This document shows, in pieces, positions 56,601 to 64,000 of a stretch of DNA of 64,000 nucleotides. Below the pieces are notes generated by a model, which saw only the letters and a program-made list of their open reading frames with translations, had not been told where the DNA came from and did no database searches. Numbering within the stretch: position 1 is the stretch's first letter; the number at the start of each line of letters is the position of its first letter. Source of the DNA: Flavobacterium fragile (GTDB taxonomy: Bacteria > Bacteroidota > Bacteroidia > Flavobacteriales > Flavobacteriaceae); contig NZ_JAMLJN010000003.1 in assembly GCF_023634865.1 (NCBI RefSeq), positions 1-64,000 of the forward strand, in the 5' to 3' direction. The position numbers and the translations under genes are program-made.

Positions 56601-58250
56601 GGTGATTTGTATTTTGGGCCCAATAGTATTTTAGAACAATTTACTATGAATCGTTCAAGTTCTGGTGCGGTGGTTTTGAAAACTCCAATTCGAGTAGAAG
56701 GGAAATTGAATCTTACCCAAGGTACGGTTACCGTGGCAGCTCCTGATGGATTGATTACTTTAGCTTCTAGTGCTACTAGAACCGCGGTCGTTCCTTTTGT
56801 TAGTGGTGCTGTGGTGGGTAATGTTTGCGTAGAACGTTACATTCCTGCCAAACGTGCCTACCGTTTTTTGAGTCCGAGTGTCACTACTACCACTTCTATT
56901 CGTGCGAATTGGCAGGAAAACGGCAGTATTGTTCCCGGTTACGGTACTCATATTACGGGTCCAGGAGGTTCGTCTAATGGTTTTGATGATACGGCTACTA
57001 ATAATAACTCTCTATTTGTATTTAATGAAGTTACAGGAGCTTGGGAAGCTGTTGCGAATACTAATGTTGCTACTTTGCAAGTGGGTAAAGGCTATCGTTT
57101 GATGGTTCGTGGCGACCGTACCATTAATATGACTACTAATACTCCCACGCCAACGCCTACCATTTTGCGGGCCACAGGAACTTTGTATACGGGTACTTAT
57201 ACGCCTTCATTAAATCAGAGTGCGGATGGTTATACTTTAGTGGGTAATCCTTATCAAGCCCCTATCGATATTAGTCAGGCTTTGGCTCTTGCTAATGCTA
57301 ATATTACGGACCAAATTACGTATTGGGATCCGACTTTAAATACGAGAGGAGGATTTGTAACTCGAGTTATAAGTACCAATCAAAATTCTACAAATTCTAG
57401 TTTTACAGAAGTTTTACAACCGGGTCAGTCTGTTTTTTTGAAAAACAATTCGGCTACGAGTTCTCGTTCTTTGGCTGTTAAGGAGGCGCATAAGCGCGTG
57501 TTAGCGGGTCCTGCTAATTTATTTCGATCTGCAACAACTACTACTACAAGTTCTGCTTCAACGCTATCCTTATTAAAAGTAAAGCTTACTGTATTCTTAG
57601 ACGATCAGTGGAAAGAAATTGATGGTGCGGTTACTTTGTTTGGTTCGCAATACAATGCACAAGTGGATAGTGATGATGCGAAGAAAATGAGTAATTTGGA
57701 TGAAGAAGTAGGGTTTAAAGTGGGTAGTAATTCTTTAGCTTTCAATCTTCAACCGGTTCCTTTATCTTCTGATGAATTGCCTATAAGTTTATCTAAATGT
57801 CGTTTTTCAAATTACCGATGGGCTTTTGATTTGCAAAATTACAGTGGTCCAACCCCTTATTTGTTGGATGTGATGACGGGTACCTATACTGAAATTACAC
57901 CTGCTACTGTAGTGCCTTTTACGGTTGATATTCAGCATTCCAGTTTGTACGCCAATCGTTTCAAAGTGGTGTTCTCTAATCAAACGTTGGGTACAGCTGA
58001 TTATGGATTAGACCATGTGACTTTGTATCCGAATCCAGCAAAAGTTACTTCGGCTTTTCAACTCTATGGTGTTCAAGGTGCAGCAACCGTTCAATTGTTT
58101 AGTTTGTTAGGACAAGCGATTGCTGTTGATTTGCGTCAGGATGCTTCTGTGTTGTTTGTACAGCCACGCCAAGTACTAAATGCAGGCGTTTACATCGTAG
58201 TTGTGGCCCAAGATGGCAAAGTAAAAAGAATGAAATGGATAGTAGAATAA
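53682..58250 (+). CDS. Giant T9SS-secreted protein with bacterial Ig-like repeats
   Basis: A 1522-residue protein. A signal peptide covers residues 1-20 (FLSAQ). A beta-rich N-terminal domain of about 250 residues is followed by Ig-like modules (GTTIKVYKNGVLLGTTTV near 310; GTVITVYKGGVVLGTATV near 625; a third near 700). A strand-rich region with TNWQNNYVPGNGAAIT lies near 890. The pre-sorting block (VERYIPAKRAYRFLSPSV) is near 1051, with GNPYQAPIDIS and GQSVFLKN after it. The type A sorting domain starts near 1445 (LYPNPAK, GVYIVVV). Likely an adhesin or surface fibre. Its PID-type partner gene starts 11 bp after the stop. Confidence 0.88.
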   Translation: MFFKKSFLLLSFLSSLFLSAQTPGTLYQRVQGVLGQQVLDPNNDGFVSVTSAGFPVGGTDYGTNSELKMIGLPSLVDEPNSDLNNGSSGGLTDLVSSTAPNTSVFLLVKNVDGLDYLVVRFRVGSIGTSGKAYALVFDTNGTLSGANQGFELEVSLQTGSQSGGVYVRDYRVSTTQSFPINTYSQRSVALTTVNGTPDYFIDFFVPLSALGNVSQARIVAVTGNNSSSVLSSGGISDIQGVNDSNYGWNLPAIFTDLISSFPSTNLANLTSDFNGSTWLMQASVPSVNDGVTVTSTSISGTSKEATGTTIKVYKNGVLLGTTTVTNNTWSLTGVTGLVAGDLITATATALGKSVSGVSSAMIVSGAQHCFLEAPVNLVRNSSGSSYYIEGSWSGTIVPTGSNIKIELFTQTGPDVNQFTSFTPMASANSFVQSNGTFSIYVTNSNTIFNSNNFIAKATLVSGGSIICTSAYSNVSVRTNGNATANGYITPKPTIVTTPIYQSASSQQIIVSNNGADKGTTVNGVVIPANPVDAILILYVNGIEVARTASVVTPNATTTFTVSGLTEGDLVTARAQGVVTGASYWLSYVSNIVTSQLQTPTASVTPEITGPLSSGSGRTISGFSSEAPGTVITVYKGGVVLGTATVSAYGTWSLPNVTLAQGDSITATAKAVGKTVSSATLAVVVLGTAPAAPTISNEYVAGQTTITGTGASGTVRVYVDGVVVASQATTGAWSVTVSSDVLFRGAVITAKNESGGLLSVSSNSKTVTGVGGFCIVKADGSPLPTSINSGETLAVKIIAIQGITCPGTPFTGFTGTVSLSSAGVLYPTGVTSNFVNGELVTNLTFGGLGTTAITVMNTDDPTAVGQASLTVGNPALWVGTTDTDFNKATNWQNNYVPGNGAAITFAATVQNDLHLNGVRVFGTLDFNSNAHSYKVFVGATDALTLQGTIANASPQKAIQTVSGSQVHVLGYGAAGDLYFGPNSILEQFTMNRSSSGAVVLKTPIRVEGKLNLTQGTVTVAAPDGLITLASSATRTAVVPFVSGAVVGNVCVERYIPAKRAYRFLSPSVTTTTSIRANWQENGSIVPGYGTHITGPGGSSNGFDDTATNNNSLFVFNEVTGAWEAVANTNVATLQVGKGYRLMVRGDRTINMTTNTPTPTPTILRATGTLYTGTYTPSLNQSADGYTLVGNPYQAPIDISQALALANANITDQITYWDPTLNTRGGFVTRVISTNQNSTNSSFTEVLQPGQSVFLKNNSATSSRSLAVKEAHKRVLAGPANLFRSATTTTTSSASTLSLLKVKLTVFLDDQWKEIDGAVTLFGSQYNAQVDSDDAKKMSNLDEEVGFKVGSNSLAFNLQPVPLSSDELPISLSKCRFSNYRWAFDLQNYSGPTPYLLDVMTGTYTEITPATVVPFTVDIQHSSLYANRFKVVFSNQTLGTADYGLDHVTLYPNPAKVTSAFQLYGVQGAATVQLFSLLGQAIAVDLRQDASVLFVQPRQVLNAGVYIVVVAQDGKVKRMKWIVE

Positions 58251-58261
58251 TACTGAATTTA

Positions 58262-58477
58262 ATGAAAAAGAGTGTAAAGAAAATCCTTTTTTTGGGATTT
58301 ATGATGATGTCTTTATTTGTTCATGCGCAAGGTGATACGGGTTTTGACCCTGATGTAGATGATGTGGGTGGTCAGCCTGCACCTATAGATGCTTGGGTTA
58401 TACCTGTTTTGGTGGTGCTGGTTGTTGGAATGGCTTTTTATTATAAGCGCATGGTATTTAGTAAAATAGAAAAATAG
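58262..58477 (+). CDS. Third small PID-type membrane-anchored partner
   Basis: 71 residues from the ATG at 58262. An earlier in-frame ATG at 58235 would overlap the cargo gene and spoil the signal peptide start. Signal peptide MKKSVKKILFLGFMMMSLFV ends at HAQ. An acidic linker (FDPDVDDVGG) precedes APIDAW, a hydrophobic segment and a basic tail (YYKRMVFSKIEK). Same layout and same position after a T9SS cargo as 33655 and 43890. Confidence 0.8.
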   Translation: MKKSVKKILFLGFMMMSLFVHAQGDTGFDPDVDDVGGQPAPIDAWVIPVLVVLVVGMAFYYKRMVFSKIEK

Positions 58478-58656
58478 CATTACTATAAAACCTAAACGTT
58501 TTTTTTTACGTATCTAGGTAAAGCATTTTGCTATAAAGAGGTCATTTTTGGAGATTGGTTAGGGTATTAGTAAAAGAATACTTAAATCTTTCTTAAGATG
58601 CTCTTAAAATATTAAATTATAATGCATTAGTTAAGGTTTTCTCTTTAGGAAATCAT

Positions 58657-58664
58657 TACCTTTG
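58657..58664 (+). promoter_or_regulatory. -7 promoter box of the fourth T9SS cargo gene
   Basis: TACCTTTG, followed by CA, matches the Bacteroidota core TAnnTTTGCA, about 45 bp before the start codon. A TTG at the -33 position was not found. Confidence 0.5.
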
Positions 58665-58708
58665 CACGCTCAATTTGAAAATTTACTTATAAGTTAAAAT
58701 AAAAAAGT

Positions 58709-61700
58709 ATGAATTTAAAAATGTTTGTTAGTTTTTCTCAACGTCGGTTGGTTTTTTCCATCTTGACACTTTTTTTAACATTTTTATTTGTAAATAAGGC
58801 GCATGCGCAGTACTCGGGTACAGGTACTTTTACTAAGATTGCATCTACGGCTGAATTAACGGATGGGTATTATGTGATTACTAATGCTAGTAGCACTAGA
58901 GCAATGAGTAATGTTCAAGGTATTGATGGATCAAATCAACCCGTTCTATTAACACAAGCGATCAATCCTTTATCTGGTGTTATTCAAAATCCATCCAATG
59001 CCATAGTTTGGCGTATTGAGACAAACGCTTCTGGTAAAACCATTTATTCTGAGTCAAGTGCTCGTTATTTAAATTACACTGGAACAAGTTGGGGAGTTAA
59101 TCTAACTCCATCCATAACAAATAATTTTCAACGTTGGACTATTGCATATTCAGTTACAGAGGTTGTCATTCGAAATTTAGGAGATAATACAAATAGGTTA
59201 ACTTACTTTGATTCGGCCACTCCTGATTTTAGCTATTATGATAATGGAGGTGAAGAAAATCTTCAGCTTTACAAAATGAATCCGTTAGCTAACCCCGCTA
59301 CAAATATTACTTCAAACTCATTTACCGCTAATTGGCAACCGACTTTAGGAGCAACAAGTTACAGACTTGATGTAAGTACAACTCCTTTCATTAAAGCTAA
59401 TATCATAGGTTGGTCTTTTCCTACTACAGGTACTGATGGGCCAGATATTACATCTACTAACAATACTGCAAATACATTAACAACTAATGCAGGTACAATT
59501 TCTACAGCCCCTGGTTTAACTTCTTCTGCAGCTTCTGTTGATCAGTGGAGTGGTGGTTCTGGTTCTGATTATTGGCAGATTCAAGTTAATACTCTAGGTC
59601 ATTATAACATAACATTGAATGCTGTACAGTATTCCCAGGCAAATGGACCAAGAGATTTTATAGTACAATACAGAATTGGTACTGGCGGTACTTGGACTAA
59701 CATACCTGGAGGTACAATTGTTGTTGGAAGTAATTACTCTCGTGGTGTTACAAATCTAAATTTGCCAAGTATTTGTGATAACAAAACATCAGTTTTTATT
59801 CGCTGGTTAATGAATTCTAATACTGCTGTAGATGGTAATTCTGTTCAAAACACAAGAGGATGGCCTTTTAATTATAATGGAGCCAGCAGAATTGACGATA
59901 TAGTTTTACGTTCAGAAGTTATCCCTTCTTATGTTAATGGTTATCAGGATTTAAATGTTGGTAATGTAACTACATATAATGTTTCAGGTTTATCGTCTTC
60001 CACTACTTATTACTACAGAGTAAGAGCTGTTTATAATACATCAACTTCTCCTAATAGCAACGTTATACAAGTTAAAACCTACCAAGACATCAATATCGCC
60101 GATTTCCGTAGTCGTGCAACAGGGGATTACAGTACGGCTACTACATGGGAGTTCGATTCGGGTATTCCTACTGTGGGTTGGGTTATAGCCACACAGCCAC
60201 CAGGTGCTAATAACAATGTATTAATTCAAGCACCGCATACGGTTACCATGACGGCTAATGCTTCATTTAATTCGGGTAAAACGCTTACGGTAAATGGTAC
60301 ATTAGCTACTGCTACTCATAGTATTACAGGTGCAGGGTCAATTACAGTGCCTTCTGGTGGTGTTGTAGCTTCAGGAAATTTGAGCGCTACAGATGCTTTC
60401 GCTGGAAGTTTAGCGGTTACGGGTGCTATTAACTTTCAAACAGGTTCCACTTTTGAGTTAAATGGTACAGCCAAACAGTATTTGGGTGCAAGAACTTTTT
60501 CAAATTTAAAAATTAGCAATACAACAGGAGTTAAAGCTTTAGGTAATTTAACGGTTGATGGAGAATTGTCTTTAGCTGCCAATCCTAACGATACAGATGG
60601 CGCTCTTGATATGGTAATTGACTATGGAACTTATGCTACCAATAAATATGGAACAGGAGATTATGCCAATAGTACTTTGGCTTTCAATAATTTAAATTCG
60701 TACATCCTTACCATGGGCGCTACCGCTACAACGGCAGGACCTGGTGATGTAACGGGTAAAATCCGTCGTACGACCATTGCAGATAATACGACGTATACTT
60801 TTGGAAACGTAAATACCCAATTGCGTTTTACTTCTGTTTCAGGCAGTGCTTTGCCTACTCAAATTACGGTTGTTGCGACACGCGGTGATCACGGAACGCA
60901 TATTGATAATACAGGAGGTGTATTAATTAATGGATATACCGCTAATCGTAATACTTTGAAGCGTATGTATCAATTTTTGCGTACAGGAGGTTCCACTAAC
61001 AGCCGTTTTACGTTGCGTATGGCGTATCAGGATGCCGAGTTAAATGGGAATACTAACGAAAGTAACTTGGTGACTTGGGATCACCATATACCTTATGGAG
61101 GAAGAACGCCTCACGAACATGGTAAAACGAGTTTTGATCCTACAGGAAATTGGGTAGAGTTAAGTAATCACTCGGTTTCTTATTTAGCTACAGAAGGCGA
61201 TATAGCCTTTACGAAATATTGGATGCTTTCTACGAAAGAAACGATTTCGGATTATGTATGGACTGGTGCTGTTAGTTCGAGTTGGAATATTTTAACAAAT
61301 TGGAGTGGGGGTAAGGTGCCAAATGATACTGCTGATGTACTTATTCCAGATGCTGCTATTACTAATAATGATCCTGTTATTACTACGGCTAGTGGTTATG
61401 GTATTTTAAATCCGTTACCTACTTTTATTGCGGGTGAAGTGCGTATGCGTTCGTTAGAGATTGCTACAGGTGGTCTTTTAACGGTACAAAATGGACAGGC
61501 GGCTAAGATTACCATTTATGGAGGTCCAAATGCCAACGGAGGAGGAATCAACTATGGTTCTTGGGATAATAAAGGGACTTTTGCTCCAGGGAATAGTAAA
61601 GTGATTTTTGATTATGATGCTACGGCTTCCGAGTCTACTATTTCGGGAACTACTCAGTTTTATGATGTAGAGATAGCTTCAGGTAAGAAAGCTACGCTAC

Positions 61701-64000
61701 AGGCCGATGCACAAGTTTTGATTTCGAATGCACTTGTGAATAATGGTACTTTTGATGCGGCCTCTTTCCCTAACACCATTACTTATAACGGTACTACCGC
61801 GCAAACGGTGTTGCCAACTACCTACCGCAATTTAACTATTGCCAACGGAGTCAGTGCTACATTAGGCGGTAATGCCACGACATTAAATACGTTATCATTA
61901 TCAGATAAGTTTTTAACCACAGGAAGTTTTAAAATGACGATGGGCACTTCGGGTGTTGTAAGTCGCACTACAGGATTTGTGAAAGGTACTTTAGAGAAAC
62001 CGTTGGCTTCAACTCCAAGTTTGTTTGAGATTGGTACTACGGTGTATGCTCCTGTTACGGTTGCTTCTACGGGTCTTTCAGGTTCGGTTTTAGTGGCAGC
62101 AAAAGCTACTACAGGTACTCCTTCGCAAGGAAGTGTACTCAACGCGAGTGCTAAGTCGGATACCTATTGGACGTTAACGAAATCAGGTGCGGGAAGTATC
62201 ACGAATTACACCGCAAGTTTTGATATTGCGAATACGACGAATACGGGAACGTTGAGCCGTTATAGAATTGCACACTGTCCTGCTTCGAGTTGGAACATAT
62301 TACCCACCCCAACTATCGCAGGGACATTATATACGACTCCAACACGCACTACTTTTGGTGATTTTGAATTGGGAGAAGTAAAGAAAACCACATGGACTGG
62401 AAGTGCTTGGACACCTGTGTTGCCTGATATTTATACCGATGCTGAGATAGCGGGTCCCTATACAAGTGCAACGAATGGAGGTAGTTTTTCAGCCAATAGT
62501 TTAACTATAAATGCGGATCAAACGGTTGATATCACTGATGGATATGCTGTAACAGTAGCCAACGAGATTGTGAACAATAGTACTAGTAATGGTATAACCG
62601 TTCAAAATAATGCTAACTTATTACAGTTGAATGATGTGGTGAATTCAGGAATGATTACCGTGCGTAGAACATCAGCTCCTATGCTTCGTTTGGATTATAC
62701 GTTTTGGTCGAGTCCGGTGTTGGGTCAGAATTTATATGCTTTTTCTCCTTTGACTTTATCCAATCGTTTTTATTTGTTTGATACGCCGACTAATTACTAC
62801 AGTGCTGCAGGATTGAATTCCTCTACCACTTTTACTCCTGGGGTTGCTTATGTGATTCGTACTCCGAACAATCATTCGTCTACGACACCTACACCTTATA
62901 ATGGGGTATTTACCGGTGTTCCTAATAATGGGAAATATACTTTTACTTTGAATTCTAGTAGTTATGGATACAATGGGGTAGGGAATCCTTATCCATCTCC
63001 GCTTGATGCTTCGAAGTTTGTGAATGACAATCCGGATATTGATGGAACTTTGTATTTCTTTGCTCATACGGGTACGGGAAATGCAGCGGGTCAGTTTGCT
63101 ACTTGGACTCCTGGTTCAGGAGGTGTTGCGGCCACTACTCAAACGTCAGGTGCTGGAACAACGGTTAAGCCTAATGGAATCATACAAGTAGGGCAAGGTT
63201 TTGTAGTAAAGTCGCAACCAGCCGGTGGAACTGTGGTTTTCAATAATGAACAGCGCGTTGTTGATGCTAATAATCAGTTTTATCGTTCGGCTACACTTCC
63301 TTCTCATCCTTTTAGCACTACGTCTTCCATAGAACGTCACCGTATTTGGTTGAACTTGTCTTCTGTGAATGCAACTGGTGCTTTGGTTATGGAAAATCAA
63401 ACTTTGGTTGCTTATGCACAGGGTGCAACTATTGGGGTAGATCGTGGTTATGATGGTTTGGTTTATAGTACTTATGGTACACAGTTAACTTCTAAGCTAG
63501 ACAATCGCTATTATGTAGTTCAAGGTCGTCCGTTACCTTTTGATCGTTCGGATGTGGTGCCTTTAGCTTTTAAAGCGGGTGTTGCGGGTACTTTTGAAAT
63601 TTCTATTGCTACTGTAGATGGTGTGTTTGCTGATCCAGCTCAAGCAGTTTATTTGCGTGATTTGACAACGGGTCTTTCTCATAACTTAAAAACTTCTCCC
63701 TATCGTTTTACCTCTGATGCAGGTTCTTTCGATACTCGTTTTGAGTTGTTTTATCCTAACATTTCATTAGGAGCCACTGATTTTGATGCTCCAGCTCCAG
63801 CGGTAGTGTATGTATCTAATGACGTGTTGCATATTGATTCGTTAGCCGATGCTTTGTCTGAGGTTCGTATTTTTGATTTGGCTGGTCGTTTGTTATTTGA
63901 GGCTTCCGATTTGGATACGATGCAGTTTCGCACCCAGTCGTTACCGTTACGTAATGAAGTTTATTTAATACAATATAAAACTATTCGTAACGTTGTGTTT
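58709..64000 (+). CDS. Giant T9SS-secreted surface protein, 3' end beyond the window
   Basis: Frame checked at several points and open for 1764 codons to the window edge. A signal peptide lies around residues 8-33 (KAHAQ). Fibronectin-like segments (ITSNSFTANWQPTLGATSY near 205; VSGLSSSTTYYYRV near 430) surround a beta-rich region. Block 606-990 (GALDMVIDYGTYAT, VTWDHH, TPHEHGKT, KYWMLS) is clearly paralogous to residues about 916-1300 of the 27793 protein. A pre-sorting region with GVGNPYPSPLD and GQGFVVKS follows near 1430-1500. The last residues (EVYLIQYKTIRNVVF) look like a type A sorting domain, so only a few codons are missing. It lacks the RYIPAKRA block of the other three cargos. Confidence 0.87.
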   Translation, partial: MNLKMFVSFSQRRLVFSILTLFLTFLFVNKAHAQYSGTGTFTKIASTAELTDGYYVITNASSTRAMSNVQGIDGSNQPVLLTQAINPLSGVIQNPSNAIVWRIETNASGKTIYSESSARYLNYTGTSWGVNLTPSITNNFQRWTIAYSVTEVVIRNLGDNTNRLTYFDSATPDFSYYDNGGEENLQLYKMNPLANPATNITSNSFTANWQPTLGATSYRLDVSTTPFIKANIIGWSFPTTGTDGPDITSTNNTANTLTTNAGTISTAPGLTSSAASVDQWSGGSGSDYWQIQVNTLGHYNITLNAVQYSQANGPRDFIVQYRIGTGGTWTNIPGGTIVVGSNYSRGVTNLNLPSICDNKTSVFIRWLMNSNTAVDGNSVQNTRGWPFNYNGASRIDDIVLRSEVIPSYVNGYQDLNVGNVTTYNVSGLSSSTTYYYRVRAVYNTSTSPNSNVIQVKTYQDINIADFRSRATGDYSTATTWEFDSGIPTVGWVIATQPPGANNNVLIQAPHTVTMTANASFNSGKTLTVNGTLATATHSITGAGSITVPSGGVVASGNLSATDAFAGSLAVTGAINFQTGSTFELNGTAKQYLGARTFSNLKISNTTGVKALGNLTVDGELSLAANPNDTDGALDMVIDYGTYATNKYGTGDYANSTLAFNNLNSYILTMGATATTAGPGDVTGKIRRTTIADNTTYTFGNVNTQLRFTSVSGSALPTQITVVATRGDHGTHIDNTGGVLINGYTANRNTLKRMYQFLRTGGSTNSRFTLRMAYQDAELNGNTNESNLVTWDHHIPYGGRTPHEHGKTSFDPTGNWVELSNHSVSYLATEGDIAFTKYWMLSTKETISDYVWTGAVSSSWNILTNWSGGKVPNDTADVLIPDAAITNNDPVITTASGYGILNPLPTFIAGEVRMRSLEIATGGLLTVQNGQAAKITIYGGPNANGGGINYGSWDNKGTFAPGNSKVIFDYDATASESTISGTTQFYDVEIASGKKATLQADAQVLISNALVNNGTFDAASFPNTITYNGTTAQTVLPTTYRNLTIANGVSATLGGNATTLNTLSLSDKFLTTGSFKMTMGTSGVVSRTTGFVKGTLEKPLASTPSLFEIGTTVYAPVTVASTGLSGSVLVAAKATTGTPSQGSVLNASAKSDTYWTLTKSGAGSITNYTASFDIANTTNTGTLSRYRIAHCPASSWNILPTPTIAGTLYTTPTRTTFGDFELGEVKKTTWTGSAWTPVLPDIYTDAEIAGPYTSATNGGSFSANSLTINADQTVDITDGYAVTVANEIVNNSTSNGITVQNNANLLQLNDVVNSGMITVRRTSAPMLRLDYTFWSSPVLGQNLYAFSPLTLSNRFYLFDTPTNYYSAAGLNSSTTFTPGVAYVIRTPNNHSSTTPTPYNGVFTGVPNNGKYTFTLNSSSYGYNGVGNPYPSPLDASKFVNDNPDIDGTLYFFAHTGTGNAAGQFATWTPGSGGVAATTQTSGAGTTVKPNGIIQVGQGFVVKSQPAGGTVVFNNEQRVVDANNQFYRSATLPSHPFSTTSSIERHRIWLNLSSVNATGALVMENQTLVAYAQGATIGVDRGYDGLVYSTYGTQLTSKLDNRYYVVQGRPLPFDRSDVVPLAFKAGVAGTFEISIATVDGVFADPAQAVYLRDLTTGLSHNLKTSPYRFTSDAGSFDTRFELFYPNISLGATDFDAPAPAVVYVSNDVLHIDSLADALSEVRIFDLAGRLLFEASDLDTMQFRTQSLPLRNEVYLIQYKTIRNVVF

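Noticed and set aside
58478..58656. Terminator after the third microprotein gene
   Set aside because: There is a T run (near 58499) but only a very short AAACGTTT stem before it, too weak to call.

Overview
The window looks like a chromosomal segment of a Flavobacterium-like member of the Bacteroidota. The evidence is low GC, type IX secretion (T9SS) type A sorting domains at the C-termini of giant secreted proteins, a Bacteroidota HU-like protein, a PHP-type tyrosine phosphatase, a TPR/LuxR-type regulator, and promoters matching TTG-N17-23-TAnnTTTG. No rRNA, tRNA, transposase or CRISPR array was seen.

Layout. 1-5.2 kb: intergenic repeats around one lone AAA ATPase of the DUF4143 type. 5.2-22.1 kb: a Wzx/Wzy-type surface polysaccharide locus on the + strand. 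It holds a winged-helix regulator with its own promoter, a cytidylyltransferase, a UDP-HexNAc epimerase and dehydrogenase, a flippase, six glycosyltransferases and a polymerase. It ends with an initiating phosphoglycosyl transferase, a NeuD/PglD acetyltransferase and an HU-like protein. An AbiE toxin-antitoxin pair sits between a broken copy and an intact copy of the initiating transferase. 22.1-26.7 kb: repeats, an unrecognised conserved-looking gene, and a second AAA/DUF4143 ATPase. 26.7-44.1 kb: two similar cassettes, each with a sugar transferase lacking its N-terminal membrane anchor, then a giant T9SS cargo, then a tiny secreted, membrane-anchored protein. A WbpM/PglF-like dehydratase and an outer-membrane beta-barrel gene lie between them. 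44.1-53.2 kb: a - strand capsule machinery operon (regulator, CpsB-like phosphatase, PglE-like aminotransferase, PglF-like dehydratase, Wza, Wzc). 53.7-64 kb: a third T9SS cargo plus microprotein pair, and a fourth T9SS cargo cut by the window edge.

How the genes work together. PglF-, PglE-, PglD- and PglC-like enzymes are all present but split between two loci, so the polysaccharide is probably initiated on a diNAcBac-like sugar. Export would use Wza/Wzc with CpsB-type dephosphorylation. The other large investment is in T9SS surface proteins, three of them each paired with a small partner.

The least ordinary feature is the repeat content. A 154-bp unit keeps its length almost exactly, occurs in tandem arrays of up to five copies, and always has the same orientation. 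Several satellites of different sequence all have a 7-bp period. Short palindromes are also common, and one has inserted in frame into the UDP-sugar dehydrogenase gene. These repeats lie between gene cassettes and are almost absent inside operons, so they look like seams along which cassettes have been exchanged.
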